Assembly (NCBI GenBank): GCA_028278205.1
Contig: JANQES010000102.1
Span: forward strand, 1 to 64,000
Length of the DNA: 64,000 bases
Direction: 5' to 3'
Source: Rhodothermales bacterium
GTDB lineage: Bacteria > Bacteroidota > Rhodothermia > Rhodothermales > Bin80
This document shows positions 15,241-23,459 of this stretch, piece by piece (position 1 is the first letter of the stretch; each line of letters opens with the position of its first letter). Below the pieces are notes generated by a model. That model saw only the letters and a list, made by a program, of their open reading frames with translations. It made no database searches and was not told the origin of the DNA. Made by a program: the position numbers and the translations under genes.

Positions 15241-15753
15241 ATGATCGAACTGCGCACGTCGAATGCTGCGGAAACCCTGGCGTTGGGCCAGTGGATCGGG
15301 CGCCGGTTGCCGGTGCCTGCCGTCGTCGGGCTCGATGGCGATCTGGGGGTGGGTAAAACCTGGATGGCAAAAGGCCTGGTGCGCGGCCTGGGCGACTATG
15401 ATGACGAGTTCGTCAAAAGCCCGGCCTATAACCTCATCCATGAATATCGCGTCGAAACCACGGCGGGAGCGCTTTCGGTCTTTCACATCGACTTTTACCG
15501 GCTCGACACGCTCTCGGACACGGACTTTTTTCTCTTCAGCGAGTATCTTGAGCGGCCCGATGCAGTCTGCCTGATCGAATGGGCTTCGAAATTCCTCAAG
15601 GAGTTGACGCCCGGCTATCTATCTATCACGCTGTCGCTGTGCGGCTTGGCCGATCCTACGTGCCGGCGGGTGCGCGCCGCCACCGTCGGCGACACCGCTG
15701 CGTACGACGAACTGCTTACGGATCTACCCGATTATGCCCACGCTGATCATTGA
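15241..15753 (+). CDS. tsaE: TsaE, ATPase of tRNA t6A37 synthesis
   Basis: This is a 170-residue P-loop protein with Walker A GDLGVGKTW (about residues 37-45), then KSPAYNLIHEY and HIDFYRL, and CLIEWASKF, all in the TsaE order. TsaE hydrolyses ATP and recycles the TsaB-TsaD complex, which adds threonylcarbamoyl to A37 of ANN-decoding tRNAs. The start MIELRTSNAAE at 15241 gives the family length; the upstream in-frame ATG at 15154 adds unrelated sequence. The gene overlaps tsaB by 20 bases, and tsaD follows, so the three t6A genes form one cluster. Confidence 0.92.
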   Translation: MIELRTSNAAETLALGQWIGRRLPVPAVVGLDGDLGVGKTWMAKGLVRGLGDYDDEFVKSPAYNLIHEYRVETTAGALSVFHIDFYRLDTLSDTDFFLFSEYLERPDAVCLIEWASKFLKELTPGYLSITLSLCGLADPTCRRVRAATVGDTAAYDELLTDLPDYAHADH

Positions 15754-16423
15754 CACCTCAGGCGCGTATGCCACTGTCGCTGTGACACACGAGGAGGCAG
15801 TGCTCGGCTACGCGGCGCTCAAGACGCAGCCTTTGACGCATCTCCACGAACAGATCCGGACGATGACCCGGCAGCTTGATCTAGAGATGGCGACCTTCGA
15901 CCAGATCGGCGTGGTCATCGGCCCCGGCTCGTGGACCGGGCTCAACATCGGGGTGACGGCGGCGAAGACGCTGGCGCAGGTGCTCGGCGTGCCGGTGGTG
16001 CCGCTGCCGACGCTCGACGCGCTGGTGGCCGCGCGGCGATGGACACGCGGGCGGGTCTGTGCGCTGCTCAACGCCAAACGAGGCAACGTCTACTGCGGCT
16101 GGTATCCCACCGACGCCACGGGCGCCGTCCGCCTCGCCGAAGGACACGCCGGCGTGATGCCCTTCAGCACATGGCTAGAGGCCCTGGCCAAAGAAACCGG
16201 CATACCGCTCATCGTCGAATACGGCAACGCCTACCTCACGCAGATCGAACAGCACCAGCCTGCCGTGTGCGTGGACAGCCTGCACCTGCTAAACCCCAAC
16301 GGCCTCCTCCTGGCCCTCCACGCCCACCAATCCAACCAACACACCGGCGACGACCTCCTGACACTCTCGCCCGACTACATGCAACAAACCCTCGCTGAAC
16401 GGGATTGGCCGCATGGAAGCTAG
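15734..16423 (+). CDS. tsaB: TsaB, scaffold of the tRNA t6A37 complex
   Basis: This 229-residue ASKHA-fold protein starts LIIDTSGAYATVAV and contains GVVIGPGSWTGLNIGVTAAK, the conserved TsaB signature (usually GPGSFTGLRIG), followed by PTLDALV. TsaB is the inactive paralogue that binds TsaD. Its start overlaps the end of tsaE by 20 bases, indicating translational coupling. A heptamer inverted repeat at 16475-16583 separates it from tsaD. Confidence 0.92.
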   Translation: MPTLIIDTSGAYATVAVTHEEAVLGYAALKTQPLTHLHEQIRTMTRQLDLEMATFDQIGVVIGPGSWTGLNIGVTAAKTLAQVLGVPVVPLPTLDALVAARRWTRGRVCALLNAKRGNVYCGWYPTDATGAVRLAEGHAGVMPFSTWLEALAKETGIPLIVEYGNAYLTQIEQHQPAVCVDSLHLLNPNGLLLALHAHQSNQHTGDDLLTLSPDYMQQTLAERDWPHGS

Positions 16424-16474
16424 CGAGGAGGTCATCGGTATAATTGAGATGTTGTGCTTTTTGATTGCTCGGCG

Positions 16475-16583
16475 TGGGTCACTAGTCATTGGTCACTGGT
16501 CACTGGTGAGGGTTTCTTTTAAGAACCAGTGACCAGTGACAGCGACCCCTGCGAAGGCAGGGGGAGCGTAATGACCAGTGACC
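16475..16583. repeat. Period-7 inverted repeat (GGTCACT unit) with embedded REP-like hairpin
   Basis: The left array of GGTCACT/AGTCATT units (16477-16505) faces the right array AACCAGTGACCAGTGAC (16524-16540) and AATGACCAGTGACC (16570-16583). Inside the right array, between ACAGCGA and GAGCGTAATGACC, sits the hairpin CCCCTGCGAAGGCAGGGG (16546-16563). The same flanks enclose a different core in the element at 12736-12823. Confidence 0.88.
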
Positions 16584-16649
16584 AACGCCACCGGCCACCC
16601 AACGCGCCAACCTTAAACCCCACACAAACCTGATTCTGCCAGCCACCCC

Positions 16650-17696
16650 ATGCTCATCCTCGGAATCGATACGACCTGCGATGATACCAGCGTGGGCATC
16701 GTCGAAGATGGACGGACGATCCACGCCAACGTCATCGCCTCGCAGCACATGGCACACGAGCGGTTCGGCGGGATCGTGCCGATGATTGCTGCGCGGCAGC
16801 ACGTCAAGAACGTCAACCTGATTCTGGATGCGGCGCTCGAAGAAGCCGGCGCCACGTTCGGCGATATGGATGCCGTCGCGGTGTCGAATCATCAGGGCCT
16901 GCTCCTATCGCTGGTCGTGGGCGTGTCGGCGGCCAAGTCGATTGCCATCGCGCAGGATCTGCCGCTGATCGGGATTCATCATCTGGAAGGCCACATCTAT
17001 TCGAACATCATGGAGCATGAGCCGGAGTTGGCTTTTCCGTTCCAATGCCTGACGGTGGCCGGGGGGCATACGCTGCTGCTGAAGATCGAAGACCACGGCA
17101 AATACGTCTTGCTGGGCCACACCCGCGACGACGCCGCCGGTGAGGCGTATGATAAGATCGCGCGGCGGCTGGATCTGGGCTACCCCGGCGGCCCGATCAT
17201 CGAAAAGCTGGCGCAGAAAGGCAATCCGAACGCGTTCGCCTTTCCCAGGCCGATGATCGACAAACCTAACTTCGAATTCAGCTTTAGCGGCTTGAAGACG
17301 TCGGTCATCCGCGCGATTGAAAAGCTTGAACAGGCCGGCGAGCCGCTTCCGGTTGAAGACTTATGCGCCAGCTTTCAGCAGGCCGTCGTGGATGTGCTGG
17401 TGAGCAAAACGCTCCGGGTGGCTGAAGCCGAAGGCCTCACGCGCATCGCGCTGGCCGGCGGCGTGGCCATGAACAGCCTGCTGCGCGCCACGCTCGACGC
17501 GGCGGCGCAAGAACGCGGCCTCCGCACCTTCTCGCCCTCGCCCAACCTGTGCATCGACAACGGGGCGATGGTAGCCGGGGCAGCCTATTACCTCTGGCGC
17601 CACCGAGGCCCCAGCGGCCTCTCCATCGACGCCCGCGCCAACGCCCCGCTGGGCCTGCTCAACCTGAAATACAAACACGCATCGAAGTACAAGTGA
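16650..17696 (+). CDS. tsaD: TsaD, tRNA N6-threonylcarbamoyltransferase catalytic subunit
   Basis: This 348-residue ASKHA protein transfers threonylcarbamoyl from TC-AMP to tRNA A37. Visible are ILGIDTTCDDTSVGIV at the N-terminus, FGGIVPMIAARQHVKN, the iron-binding HHLEGH (H111, H115), VAGGHTLLL, GEAYDKIARRLDLGYPGG and the late NGAMVAGAAYY. Length and motifs are complete. It is in the same cluster as tsaE and tsaB, 226 bases downstream of tsaB. Confidence 0.96.
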   Translation: MLILGIDTTCDDTSVGIVEDGRTIHANVIASQHMAHERFGGIVPMIAARQHVKNVNLILDAALEEAGATFGDMDAVAVSNHQGLLLSLVVGVSAAKSIAIAQDLPLIGIHHLEGHIYSNIMEHEPELAFPFQCLTVAGGHTLLLKIEDHGKYVLLGHTRDDAAGEAYDKIARRLDLGYPGGPIIEKLAQKGNPNAFAFPRPMIDKPNFEFSFSGLKTSVIRAIEKLEQAGEPLPVEDLCASFQQAVVDVLVSKTLRVAEAEGLTRIALAGGVAMNSLLRATLDAAAQERGLRTFSPSPNLCIDNGAMVAGAAYYLWRHRGPSGLSIDARANAPLGLLNLKYKHASKYK

Positions 17697-17710
17697 GTCG
17701 GGATTGATGT

Positions 17711-17829
17711 TGCGGGATGCGGGATGCGAGATACGGGATTCCGGACGATGAGCCTGGGTGGGTCTGCAAACACGAGTCATCTTCTAGCAAATCGATAAAA
17801 TATCTCGCATCTCGTATCCCGCATCTCGC
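17711..17829. repeat. Period-7 inverted repeat (GCGGGAT unit)
   Basis: The left array GCGGGAT, GCGGGAT, GCGAGAT, ACGGGAT runs from 17712 to 17739. The right array ATCTCGC, ATCTCGT, ATCCCGC, ATCTCGC spans 17802-17829. The arms are complementary with a few changes, and a loop of about 62 bases separates them. It lies between convergent tsaD and the zinc-ribbon gene and begins 15 bases after the tsaD stop. Confidence 0.88.
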
Positions 17830-17833
17830 CTTC

Positions 17834-18214
17834 TCAACGTTCCAGGCTGAACGGGCCTTCGCGGGCTACCTCATCGAGACCGCTCCATCGTCCCGATTCA
17901 TCCTGCCTGCCGAAGACGCGGTGCGCAAAACAGCTACAGTGCCGGTCGCCCGGCGTGGGGCAACTTTTGACGGCTCTTTCCAGCCGCCTCAAATCAACGG
18001 TTTCCACCCGGTAGCCATCGTGGTGGACGGTTTCTGACTCTAGCGCGCCTCGTCTCGATTCCTGATAAACGGCCACGCCGGCAAAGCCGCACCGGGCGCA
18101 GGCCAGCGTCTGGAGGGTGATCTCGTCCCAGCGGCTGTCCGGCGGCAGTTCCAGCCTCAAGATGATAGCCAGCGTCTTGGCAGCGCAATCAGGACAAATA
18201 AAAGCCATGCTCAA
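17834..18214 (-). CDS. Small zinc-ribbon-like protein of unknown function
   Basis: The 126-residue product begins MAFICPDCAAKTLAIILRLE and then has LACARCGFAGVAVYQ. The two CxxC pairs suggest one zinc ribbon. The middle part (HHDGYRVETVDLRRLERAV) is helical, and a Cys-containing tail follows (CPTPGDRHCSCFAH). No enzyme motif is visible. It is convergent with tsaD and lies downstream of the CBS-domain transporter gene on the same strand. The start could be residue 1 or the second Met. Confidence 0.6.
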   Translation of the reverse strand: MSMAFICPDCAAKTLAIILRLELPPDSRWDEITLQTLACARCGFAGVAVYQESRRGALESETVHHDGYRVETVDLRRLERAVKSCPTPGDRHCSCFAHRVFGRQDESGRWSGLDEVAREGPFSLER

Positions 18215-18286
18215 GCCTCCGCCAGCGACGTGTTTGTGGTCGCTTCGCCCGTGTCGCTGCCGCGCGATCTCATGCCCGCCTCCTCC

Positions 18287-19372
18287 CTACTGGCCGTTGC
18301 TCTTTTCTTCCGAGATCTCATCGACCTCTTCGGAGAGCAGGCCGAGGCGACGAGCGCGGTTGCGCCACTGCTCGCGCGCCCACTCCTGCATGTCGTTCAC
18401 AGCGTCGGCTTCGTCTACGATTTCGAGGCCCAGCAGCGTCTCGACGAGATCCTCCAGCGAGACCAGCCCCGCCGTGCCGCCGTATTCGTCGACGACCAGC
18501 GCCACGTGCGCGCGGTCTTTCATCAACCGCTCGAAGAGGTCGCGCAGCGGCAGACCGCCGGGGACGACCAGCAGGGCGCGTTTCAACGCGGCCAGCGGCG
18601 TCTCGGGTTGTTGCTCGGCGGCGCGCAGCAGCAGGTCGCTCTTCAAGACAAAGCCCGTGACGTCGTCGCGGTTTTTATCGTAGATGGGAATGCGAGAGAA
18701 TCGGATTTCGGGATGCGCCGCGAGGACGTCGCCCACGATCTCTGTCTGCGGCAACGCAAAGATGACCGTGCGCGGCGTCATGACGTCCTGGGCGCGCAGT
18801 TGGCCGAAACGGAACAGGTTCCTCAAGATGCGCGACTCATCTTCGTGGAAGACGCCTTCTTGCGCGCCCAGTTCGGCCAGGGCTGTGAACTCCTCGCGGC
18901 TGACGAGCACCTTCGTCTTGCCGCGCGCCAGCAGCCGCGTCAACCCTTGCGACATTTTCACTAGCGGCCACATGGTCCAGATCGTCGGCACCAGCAGGCG
19001 GACGACCTGGGGGGTGAGTTGCCGCCAGTAGACCGCCCCGAGCGTCTTGGGAATGATCTCTGAAATGACGAGGATAAGAAACGTCAGCACTGCCGAAATA
19101 ACACCCACGTAGGCATCGCCGAAGACGGCAGCGGCCTGCGCCCCGGCCCCGGCAGCCCCGACGGTGTGGGCGATGGTATTGAGGCTCAGGATGGCCGCGA
19201 GCGGGCGGTCGATGTCGTCTTTGAAGGCGCGCAGCTTGCGTCCGAGCAGGCCGCGCTGCTTTTCCATCTGCGCCACAAACGAGGGCGAGACGCTCAGCAA
19301 GACGGCTTCCATGATGGAGCAGAGAAACGAGACGCCGAGCGCCAGTACTACGTAGAAGATCAGCAGAGCCAT
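18287..19372 (-). CDS. CNNM/CorC-type transporter (DUF21 plus CBS pair)
   Basis: This 361-residue membrane protein has a DUF21 domain with about three to four helices (starting LLIFYVVLALGVSFLCSIME, with the family SIMEAVLLSVSP motif). A CBS pair follows: AQDVMTPRTVIFALP, then VDEYGGTAGLVSLEDLVETL. The C-terminal CorC/HlyC domain seen in longer relatives is absent; the protein ends in a charged tail. Family members are linked to Mg2+/Co2+ or Na+ export. The Met at 19372 is chosen because it starts the first helix; an in-frame ATG at 19486 would add 38 hydrophilic residues. Confidence 0.88.
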   Translation of the reverse strand: MALLIFYVVLALGVSFLCSIMEAVLLSVSPSFVAQMEKQRGLLGRKLRAFKDDIDRPLAAILSLNTIAHTVGAAGAGAQAAAVFGDAYVGVISAVLTFLILVISEIIPKTLGAVYWRQLTPQVVRLLVPTIWTMWPLVKMSQGLTRLLARGKTKVLVSREEFTALAELGAQEGVFHEDESRILRNLFRFGQLRAQDVMTPRTVIFALPQTEIVGDVLAAHPEIRFSRIPIYDKNRDDVTGFVLKSDLLLRAAEQQPETPLAALKRALLVVPGGLPLRDLFERLMKDRAHVALVVDEYGGTAGLVSLEDLVETLLGLEIVDEADAVNDMQEWAREQWRNRARRLGLLSEEVDEISEEKSNGQ

Positions 19373-19508
19373 CCGTGTCCGGGCAGGGTCGGTTGTGTGG
19401 GAGAAGAAATAGCAAGATAAGGAACGTCTACCATCCATCCGTATATTCGCAGGCGCGTCGTACGAAAGCACGTACAGACAACGCATCGCTTCACGGGAAA
19501 ATCAACCT

Positions 19509-20237
19509 ATGGAATTACCGATCAGCCTCACCACGCCTGGTATTGCGTACGGCGTCGTCATTGCGGGCACTATTCTTCAGGGGTCGATGGGCTTCGGCCT
19601 GGGCACGCTGGCTGTGCCCGTGCTGCTGCTGGTCGATCCCATCTTTATTCCCGGCCCGCTTTTGTGCCTGGCTTTTGTGCTGACGATGCTGCTCTACCGG
19701 CGGGAAAAACAAGCGGTCCTGTTGCAGGATATCAAGTGGGGCGTCGTCGGGCGGGTGCCGGGGACGCTGGCCGGCGCGCTGCTGCTGGCCTTCATTCCCC
19801 CCAATTATTTTACACTGCTGATCGGCCTGCTCGTGCTGGCGGCCCTGGCGCTGATCTATGCCGGCTTTCGCCTGCCCATCACGACGGGTAATCTGATACG
19901 CGTCGGCGCATTATCCGGCTTCATGAGCACCACCGCATCGATAGGCGGCCCGCCGATGGCGATGCTCTATTATGAACAGGCAGGGCCTCGCCTTCGGGGC
20001 ACGCTATCGGGTATTTTCATCTTCGGCACGCTGATGGCGCTGATGGCCCTGGCCCTCATCGGACGATTGGGCCTAGCCGAACTGCTCGTCGCGTGGTGTA
20101 TGGTGCCCGCACTGGGCATCGGCTTTTTCGTGTCGCGCTACAGTGCGCGGATGTTGGATCGCGGCTATATTCGCCCCGCCATCCTCATCGTATCGGCCAC
20201 CGCCGCCACCATCACGATCATCCGCCACTTTCTTTGA
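19509..20237 (+). CDS. TauE/SafE-family sulfite/anion exporter
   Basis: This 242-residue polytopic protein starts GIAYGVVIAGTILQGSMGFG, the G-x-x-Q-G-x-x-G-F-G signature of TauE/SafE permeases. The second half has the repeat motif LSGFMSTTASIGGPPMAMLY. It has about eight predicted helices. Relatives export sulfite, sulfoacetate or similar organosulfur anions, but this copy has no sulfur-metabolism genes beside it. It is transcribed away from the CBS transporter. A dispersed 45-base repeat follows its stop. Confidence 0.88.
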   Translation: MELPISLTTPGIAYGVVIAGTILQGSMGFGLGTLAVPVLLLVDPIFIPGPLLCLAFVLTMLLYRREKQAVLLQDIKWGVVGRVPGTLAGALLLAFIPPNYFTLLIGLLVLAALALIYAGFRLPITTGNLIRVGALSGFMSTTASIGGPPMAMLYYEQAGPRLRGTLSGIFIFGTLMALMALALIGRLGLAELLVAWCMVPALGIGFFVSRYSARMLDRGYIRPAILIVSATAATITIIRHFL

Positions 20238-20239
20238 AT

Positions 20240-20284
20240 AAGGACAACAACACCGGATCAAGCCACCACGCCGGAATCAAAAGA
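20240..20284 (+). repeat. Dispersed 45-base direct repeat, copy 1
   Basis: It runs from AAGGACAACAAC to CCACCACGCCGGAATCAAAAG and differs from the copy at 23569-23612 only in the middle. Both copies lie a dozen bases before the 3' end of a minus-strand gene. No protein is encoded. Confidence 0.8.
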
Positions 20285-20296
20285 GCATGACCCCGG

Positions 20297-20764
20297 CTAT
20301 CTGAAGGCGGTAAAAGTACCAGCCTTGAGATCGGCGATGGCGCCGCCCGTGCGGAAGCTGAAGACCGTCACCGTGCCTGGATTATTTTCATTAACCACAT
20401 CGAGATACCCGACCACCACACGCACCACGTGTTCCTGGCGACCGATGCCCATCGCAAACCAGACCGGGTCGTTGATAAACAACTGGCGGTGGGCTTCATT
20501 GATTCGTTGAATAATACCGGCCTCGATATACTTCGAGACCCGCTTGAGCCCCATGCTCCTTTGGAACTCCCATTCCTCCTGCGTGACCTCTACGCCCTGG
20601 TAGATCCACGACGTTCTTTTCTTGGGCGCCCCATAGTTCGTGGTGATGATACCATCAGGGGCATCCTCGGCGGAGAGACCCGCATAGAGTATGCCGACGA
20701 TCGCTAAGACTAAGATCGCCGCCAGGATCCTGCGTCTCCTTCGTCTACGCCGCCATTTCGACAT
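20297..20764 (-). CDS. Hypothetical membrane-anchored protein
   Basis: The 155-residue product starts with a strongly basic stretch (MSKWRRRRRRRR) directly before one helix (ILAAILVLAIVGILYAGL), predicting an N-in anchor or an uncleaved signal. The remaining 120 residues lie outside the membrane and include YQGVEVTQEEWEFQRSMGLK and VRVVVGYLDVVNENNPGTVT. It is not recognised as a known family. It is convergent with the TauE gene. The reading frame has GC-rich codon use consistent with a real gene. Confidence 0.55.
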   Translation of the reverse strand: MSKWRRRRRRRRILAAILVLAIVGILYAGLSAEDAPDGIITTNYGAPKKRTSWIYQGVEVTQEEWEFQRSMGLKRVSKYIEAGIIQRINEAHRQLFINDPVWFAMGIGRQEHVVRVVVGYLDVVNENNPGTVTVFSFRTGGAIADLKAGTFTAFR

Positions 20765-21020
20765 ATCAACGGGGGGCTCTGGGCCGTAACTTCAAAAGGT
20801 AGGTTCGTTATTATGCTCGACGCCTTCGGACAGTATCGGCTGAAACCCATTCCTCTTGACTGTTTGGGCAAATCGAAAATCAATAATTGTAGGTACATTC
20901 TTTATTTTCAAATGTGTAGCCACAGCCCTCAACCTGCATTTTTCTACAGAGAATCACCCAAATCGGGTAGGATGGGATGATAGAAACTGCGTTAATTGAC
21001 ACGGAAGTGGCCTACAGGTA

Positions 21021-21532
21021 TTGTATGCAGGTTTAGAACCTGTTCACCTGGCTGCCAGCGATTGCTTGAACAACGACGTATGGCGCAAGATCGTGAATGA
21101 AACCGTGGCGTTTCTTCGACTGAATGGCCGGGAGACGCGCTACAGCGGCACGGTGCGGGCCGATCCCGCAGAGCGCGAGGTTATCGTGGTGGCAGGGCTC
21201 AAGTGCTATCAGGTTCGGATCCCGCCGGGCAACATCCGGGCTGGCCGCTGACGCTTTCGATGCACGATAACGACGGACGTGCGCCCGGCGCTACGTTGCC
21301 GCTGTTGCGTTTCGAAGGCTACACACGCCCCGTCGTCCAGATCATCGATGAGGCCGGCGGCGTTCCGGTCTACACCACACGCGCGCCCGGCGCCACGTTC
21401 CGCCCGCCCGTCTACCGGGCCGGGACCTACACCGTCCGCGTCGGAGAGCCGGGCGTGCTGGACTGGCAGGTGCGGACGGGGATGAAGAGCACGGCGGAGC
21501 CCTCGGCAGAAGCTCTTATATTTCGTTTTTGA
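21021..21532 (+). pseudogene. Frameshifted C-terminal remnant of a secreted protein
   Basis: Two overlapping frames continue each other. The first (to 21251) ends REVIVVAGLKCYQVRIPPGN. The second, from about 21203, carries WPLTLSMHDNDGRAPGATLP and then a beta-sandwich-like end (YRAGTYTVRVGEPGVLDWQV). A single-base shift near 21230-21245 would join them. The N-terminal part has no clear start or signal. It resembles the C-terminal domain of a larger exported protein, possibly phosphatase-related, but the family is not identified. Confidence 0.5.
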
Positions 21533-21533
21533 A

Positions 21534-21620
21534 TAGAACGCGGATGACGCGGATGGGGCTGATTGGCGCGGATCGGCTTGACGCTAAATCCGCGATCATC
21601 CGCTAAATCCGCGTTCTATA
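21534..21620. repeat. Period-9 inverted repeat (CGCGGATGA unit)
   Basis: The left arm TAGAACGCGGATGACGCGGA (from 21534) runs to about 21575. The right arm ATCCGCGATCATCCGC (21588-21603) continues with TAAATCCGCGTTCTA to about 21619. The ends TAGAACGCGGAT and ATCCGCGTTCTA are exact complements. It lies directly after the remnant at 21021-21532 and 40 bases before the DinB gene end. Confidence 0.8.
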
Positions 21621-21660
21621 GCGAGGGTTGTGTGAACGCCCGAATTAATTATCACAGCCC

Positions 21661-22188
21661 CTACCGGCCCGTCAACGCCTCCACCTGAGCACGATGACGA
21701 TCCAGGTGAAAACGCAAAAACTCCAGCCGCTGCCGGACATCCAATGGGCCGGAAAGCGGATGCGGATAGATCACTTCCTCCAGAACCACGCCGGAAAGAG
21801 CTTGCGCCAGTTCCTCCAGAACCACTTGCTCCGACCGCAGCCGGGCAATCCAGTACGCGAATGCCCCACCCCAGCGCGGCGCGGCGATCGCCGGCACCTG
21901 CTCTTTCGGCTGCCACGTTCGCGCCACCACTTCCTCGATGGGCAGGCCCCTGTGAACCGGATCGCCAGACCAGATCGGTTCGCCTCGCCGGTAGCCGTCG
22001 AGCGCGCGCCACATGCCAAAGACGCCGGCCTCCTCCGCCCGCGCGATGTGCTCGGTAATCTCAAGAATCGACCATCGCCCCGGCTCCGGCTTGAAGACGG
22101 CCTGCTCCGGGCTCACGCCATCAACAGCGTCGAGAAAACGCGCGCGGGCCTGCGCCACTTCGTCGATAAGTTGATCTAGTTTTTTCAT
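21661..22188 (-). CDS. DinB-family four-helix protein
   Basis: The 175-residue product has the DinB_2 four-helix bundle pattern: LDQLIDEVAQARARFLDAVD, then WSILEITEHIARAEEAGVFG, a central region, and FLRFHLDRHRAQVEAL at the end. The first-helix-proximal His (EHIARAEE) and the C-terminal FHLDRHRAQ match the metal-binding His triad of the family. DinB-like proteins include thiol-dependent transferases; most are uncharacterised. The start MKKLDQL at 22188 is preferred; an upstream Met (22221) adds 11 residues. Confidence 0.8.
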   Translation of the reverse strand: MKKLDQLIDEVAQARARFLDAVDGVSPEQAVFKPEPGRWSILEITEHIARAEEAGVFGMWRALDGYRRGEPIWSGDPVHRGLPIEEVVARTWQPKEQVPAIAAPRWGGAFAYWIARLRSEQVVLEELAQALSGVVLEEVIYPHPLSGPLDVRQRLEFLRFHLDRHRAQVEALTGR

Positions 22189-22269
22189 ATGAAGTCCAGG
22201 CCAGAGCGTATCTGCAAACATGAGTCATCCCGAATCATGTTCTCTAGAATTGGGGTCTGGCGTTTTCAG

Positions 22270-22440
22270 TTAACGTTCACCCTGCTCCAGGAAAGCGATC
22301 AAATCACGAAAGTCGCTCACGGTGAGCCGGTGCTCTAAGCCCTCCGGCATCAGCGAAATCTCCGACGGACCATAGGTGCCGCCGCGCTGGTTGACGGCGT
22401 GACACTGCGAACACTGTGCCTCGACTGAATAGAAAACCCG
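22270..22440 (-). pseudogene. Orphan cytochrome c domain fragment (PVC-dehydrogenase type)
   Basis: This minus-strand stretch encodes VFYSVEAQCSQCHAVNQRGG, with a CxxCH heme motif, then GPSEISLMPEGLEHRLTVSD and RDLIAFLEQGER before the stop. This is the C-terminal heme-binding part of the large ThuA/PVC-type membrane dehydrogenases. The rest of such a gene is absent, since a heptamer-type repeat and the SDR gene lie immediately upstream. It is best read as the 3' scrap of a deleted gene. A longer ORF extends upstream to 22566 but that part is not cytochrome-like. Confidence 0.65.
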
Positions 22441-22457
22441 TCTACTGGCCATTCCCC

Positions 22458-22509
22458 AAACGTGAGGGTGCTTCGCTGCGACGTTTCTAAGGGCTTCCTC
22501 ACGTTTCAC
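22458..22509. repeat. ACGTGA hairpin element abutting the SDR gene
   Basis: AAACGTGAGGGTGC (22458-22471) faces GGCTTCCTCACGTTT (22492-22506). The interior GCTGCGACGTTTCTAAGGGC corresponds to GCTGAACCGTTTCTAAAGGC in the element at 42351-42415, so the two are homologous copies including the loop. It ends eight bases from the SDR stop codon. Confidence 0.75.
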
Positions 22510-22516
22510 AGCACTT

Positions 22517-23308
22517 CTACTCCAAAGATACCGTCGCTTTCGTCGCGCCCGTCGAGATGCCGCCATCGACGAGCAGCGTCTGGCCGGTGACGTAGCGGCT
22601 GGCTTCGGAGGCGAGGAAGACTACCGCGCCGTCGAGGTCGTGAGGCTGGCCGGGGCGTTTGAGCGGAATGCGGTCGGTCAGGTAGTCCACCCATTCGGCG
22701 TTTTCGTAGAGCACCGCGTTCTGCGCGGTCTTGAACCATCCGGGCGCCAGGCAATTGACCGTGACGCCGTACGGCCCCCAGTCGTCGGCCAGCGACATGG
22801 TCAGTTGCTTGACGCCGCCGCGGCTGGCGCAGTACGGCCCCAGCCCCGCATAGCCGGCCACGCACGTCACCGAGCCGATGTTGATGATCCGCCCGTAGCG
22901 CGCCTCAATCATCCCCCGTGCCACCGCCTGCGCGACGAAAAACGTGCCGCGCAGGTTCGTATCGACCACCGTGTTCCAGTCATCCCACGTTACCTCCACA
23001 GCGGGCTTGCGCACGTTGCACCCGGCGTTGTTGACCAGGATGTCGATTTTCCCATAATGCGCCACGGCGCGATCAGCCATCCGTTCGATGCTCTGGAGAT
23101 CGCGCACGTCCAGTTCCAGCGGCAACGCCCGCCGTCCGATCTGTTCGATCTCTCGTTGAAAATCGGCCAGCCGCGAGACGTCCCGGCTGGTGATCACCAG
23201 ATCGGCGCCGGCTCTTGCCAGGGCGCGGCCCATGTACTGGCCCAATCCACGGCTCGTGCCGGTTACAACCGCGACGCGGTCACTGAGGTCGAACAAGTTT
23301 TCAGGCAT
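22517..23308 (-). CDS. SDR oxidoreductase, gluconate-5-dehydrogenase-like, YxxxR variant
   Basis: This 263-residue short-chain dehydrogenase has the NAD(P) motif TGTSRGLGQYMG, LVNNAGCN, catalytic Ser in IINIGSVTC, Tyr in PYCASRGGVKQ, and the C-terminal GQTLLVDGGIS. The lysine of YxxxK is replaced by arginine (codon CGC). The start MPENLFDLSDRVAVVTG at 23308 matches the family length; an in-frame ATG at 23404 adds 32 unrelated residues. It lies upstream of the cytochrome scrap and downstream of the cupin/PEP-hydrolase/Tm-1 genes on the same strand, suggesting a role in sugar or sugar-acid catabolism. Confidence 0.88.
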   Translation of the reverse strand: MPENLFDLSDRVAVVTGTSRGLGQYMGRALARAGADLVITSRDVSRLADFQREIEQIGRRALPLELDVRDLQSIERMADRAVAHYGKIDILVNNAGCNVRKPAVEVTWDDWNTVVDTNLRGTFFVAQAVARGMIEARYGRIINIGSVTCVAGYAGLGPYCASRGGVKQLTMSLADDWGPYGVTVNCLAPGWFKTAQNAVLYENAEWVDYLTDRIPLKRPGQPHDLDGAVVFLASEASRYVTGQTLLVDGGISTGATKATVSLE

Positions 23309-23459
23309 TCGAATTCTCCTGTTGGATCGATAAACGGGTGATGTACGAAGAATCCATCCGCGTCCCGTCCTTCGTCCACTGGCCTGAAAAAATCCAACAG
23401 CCAAGGAAAATTTGCTGTCTGAGCGACGAAGGAGCGCGATTCAACGTTGAGCGCATGCC

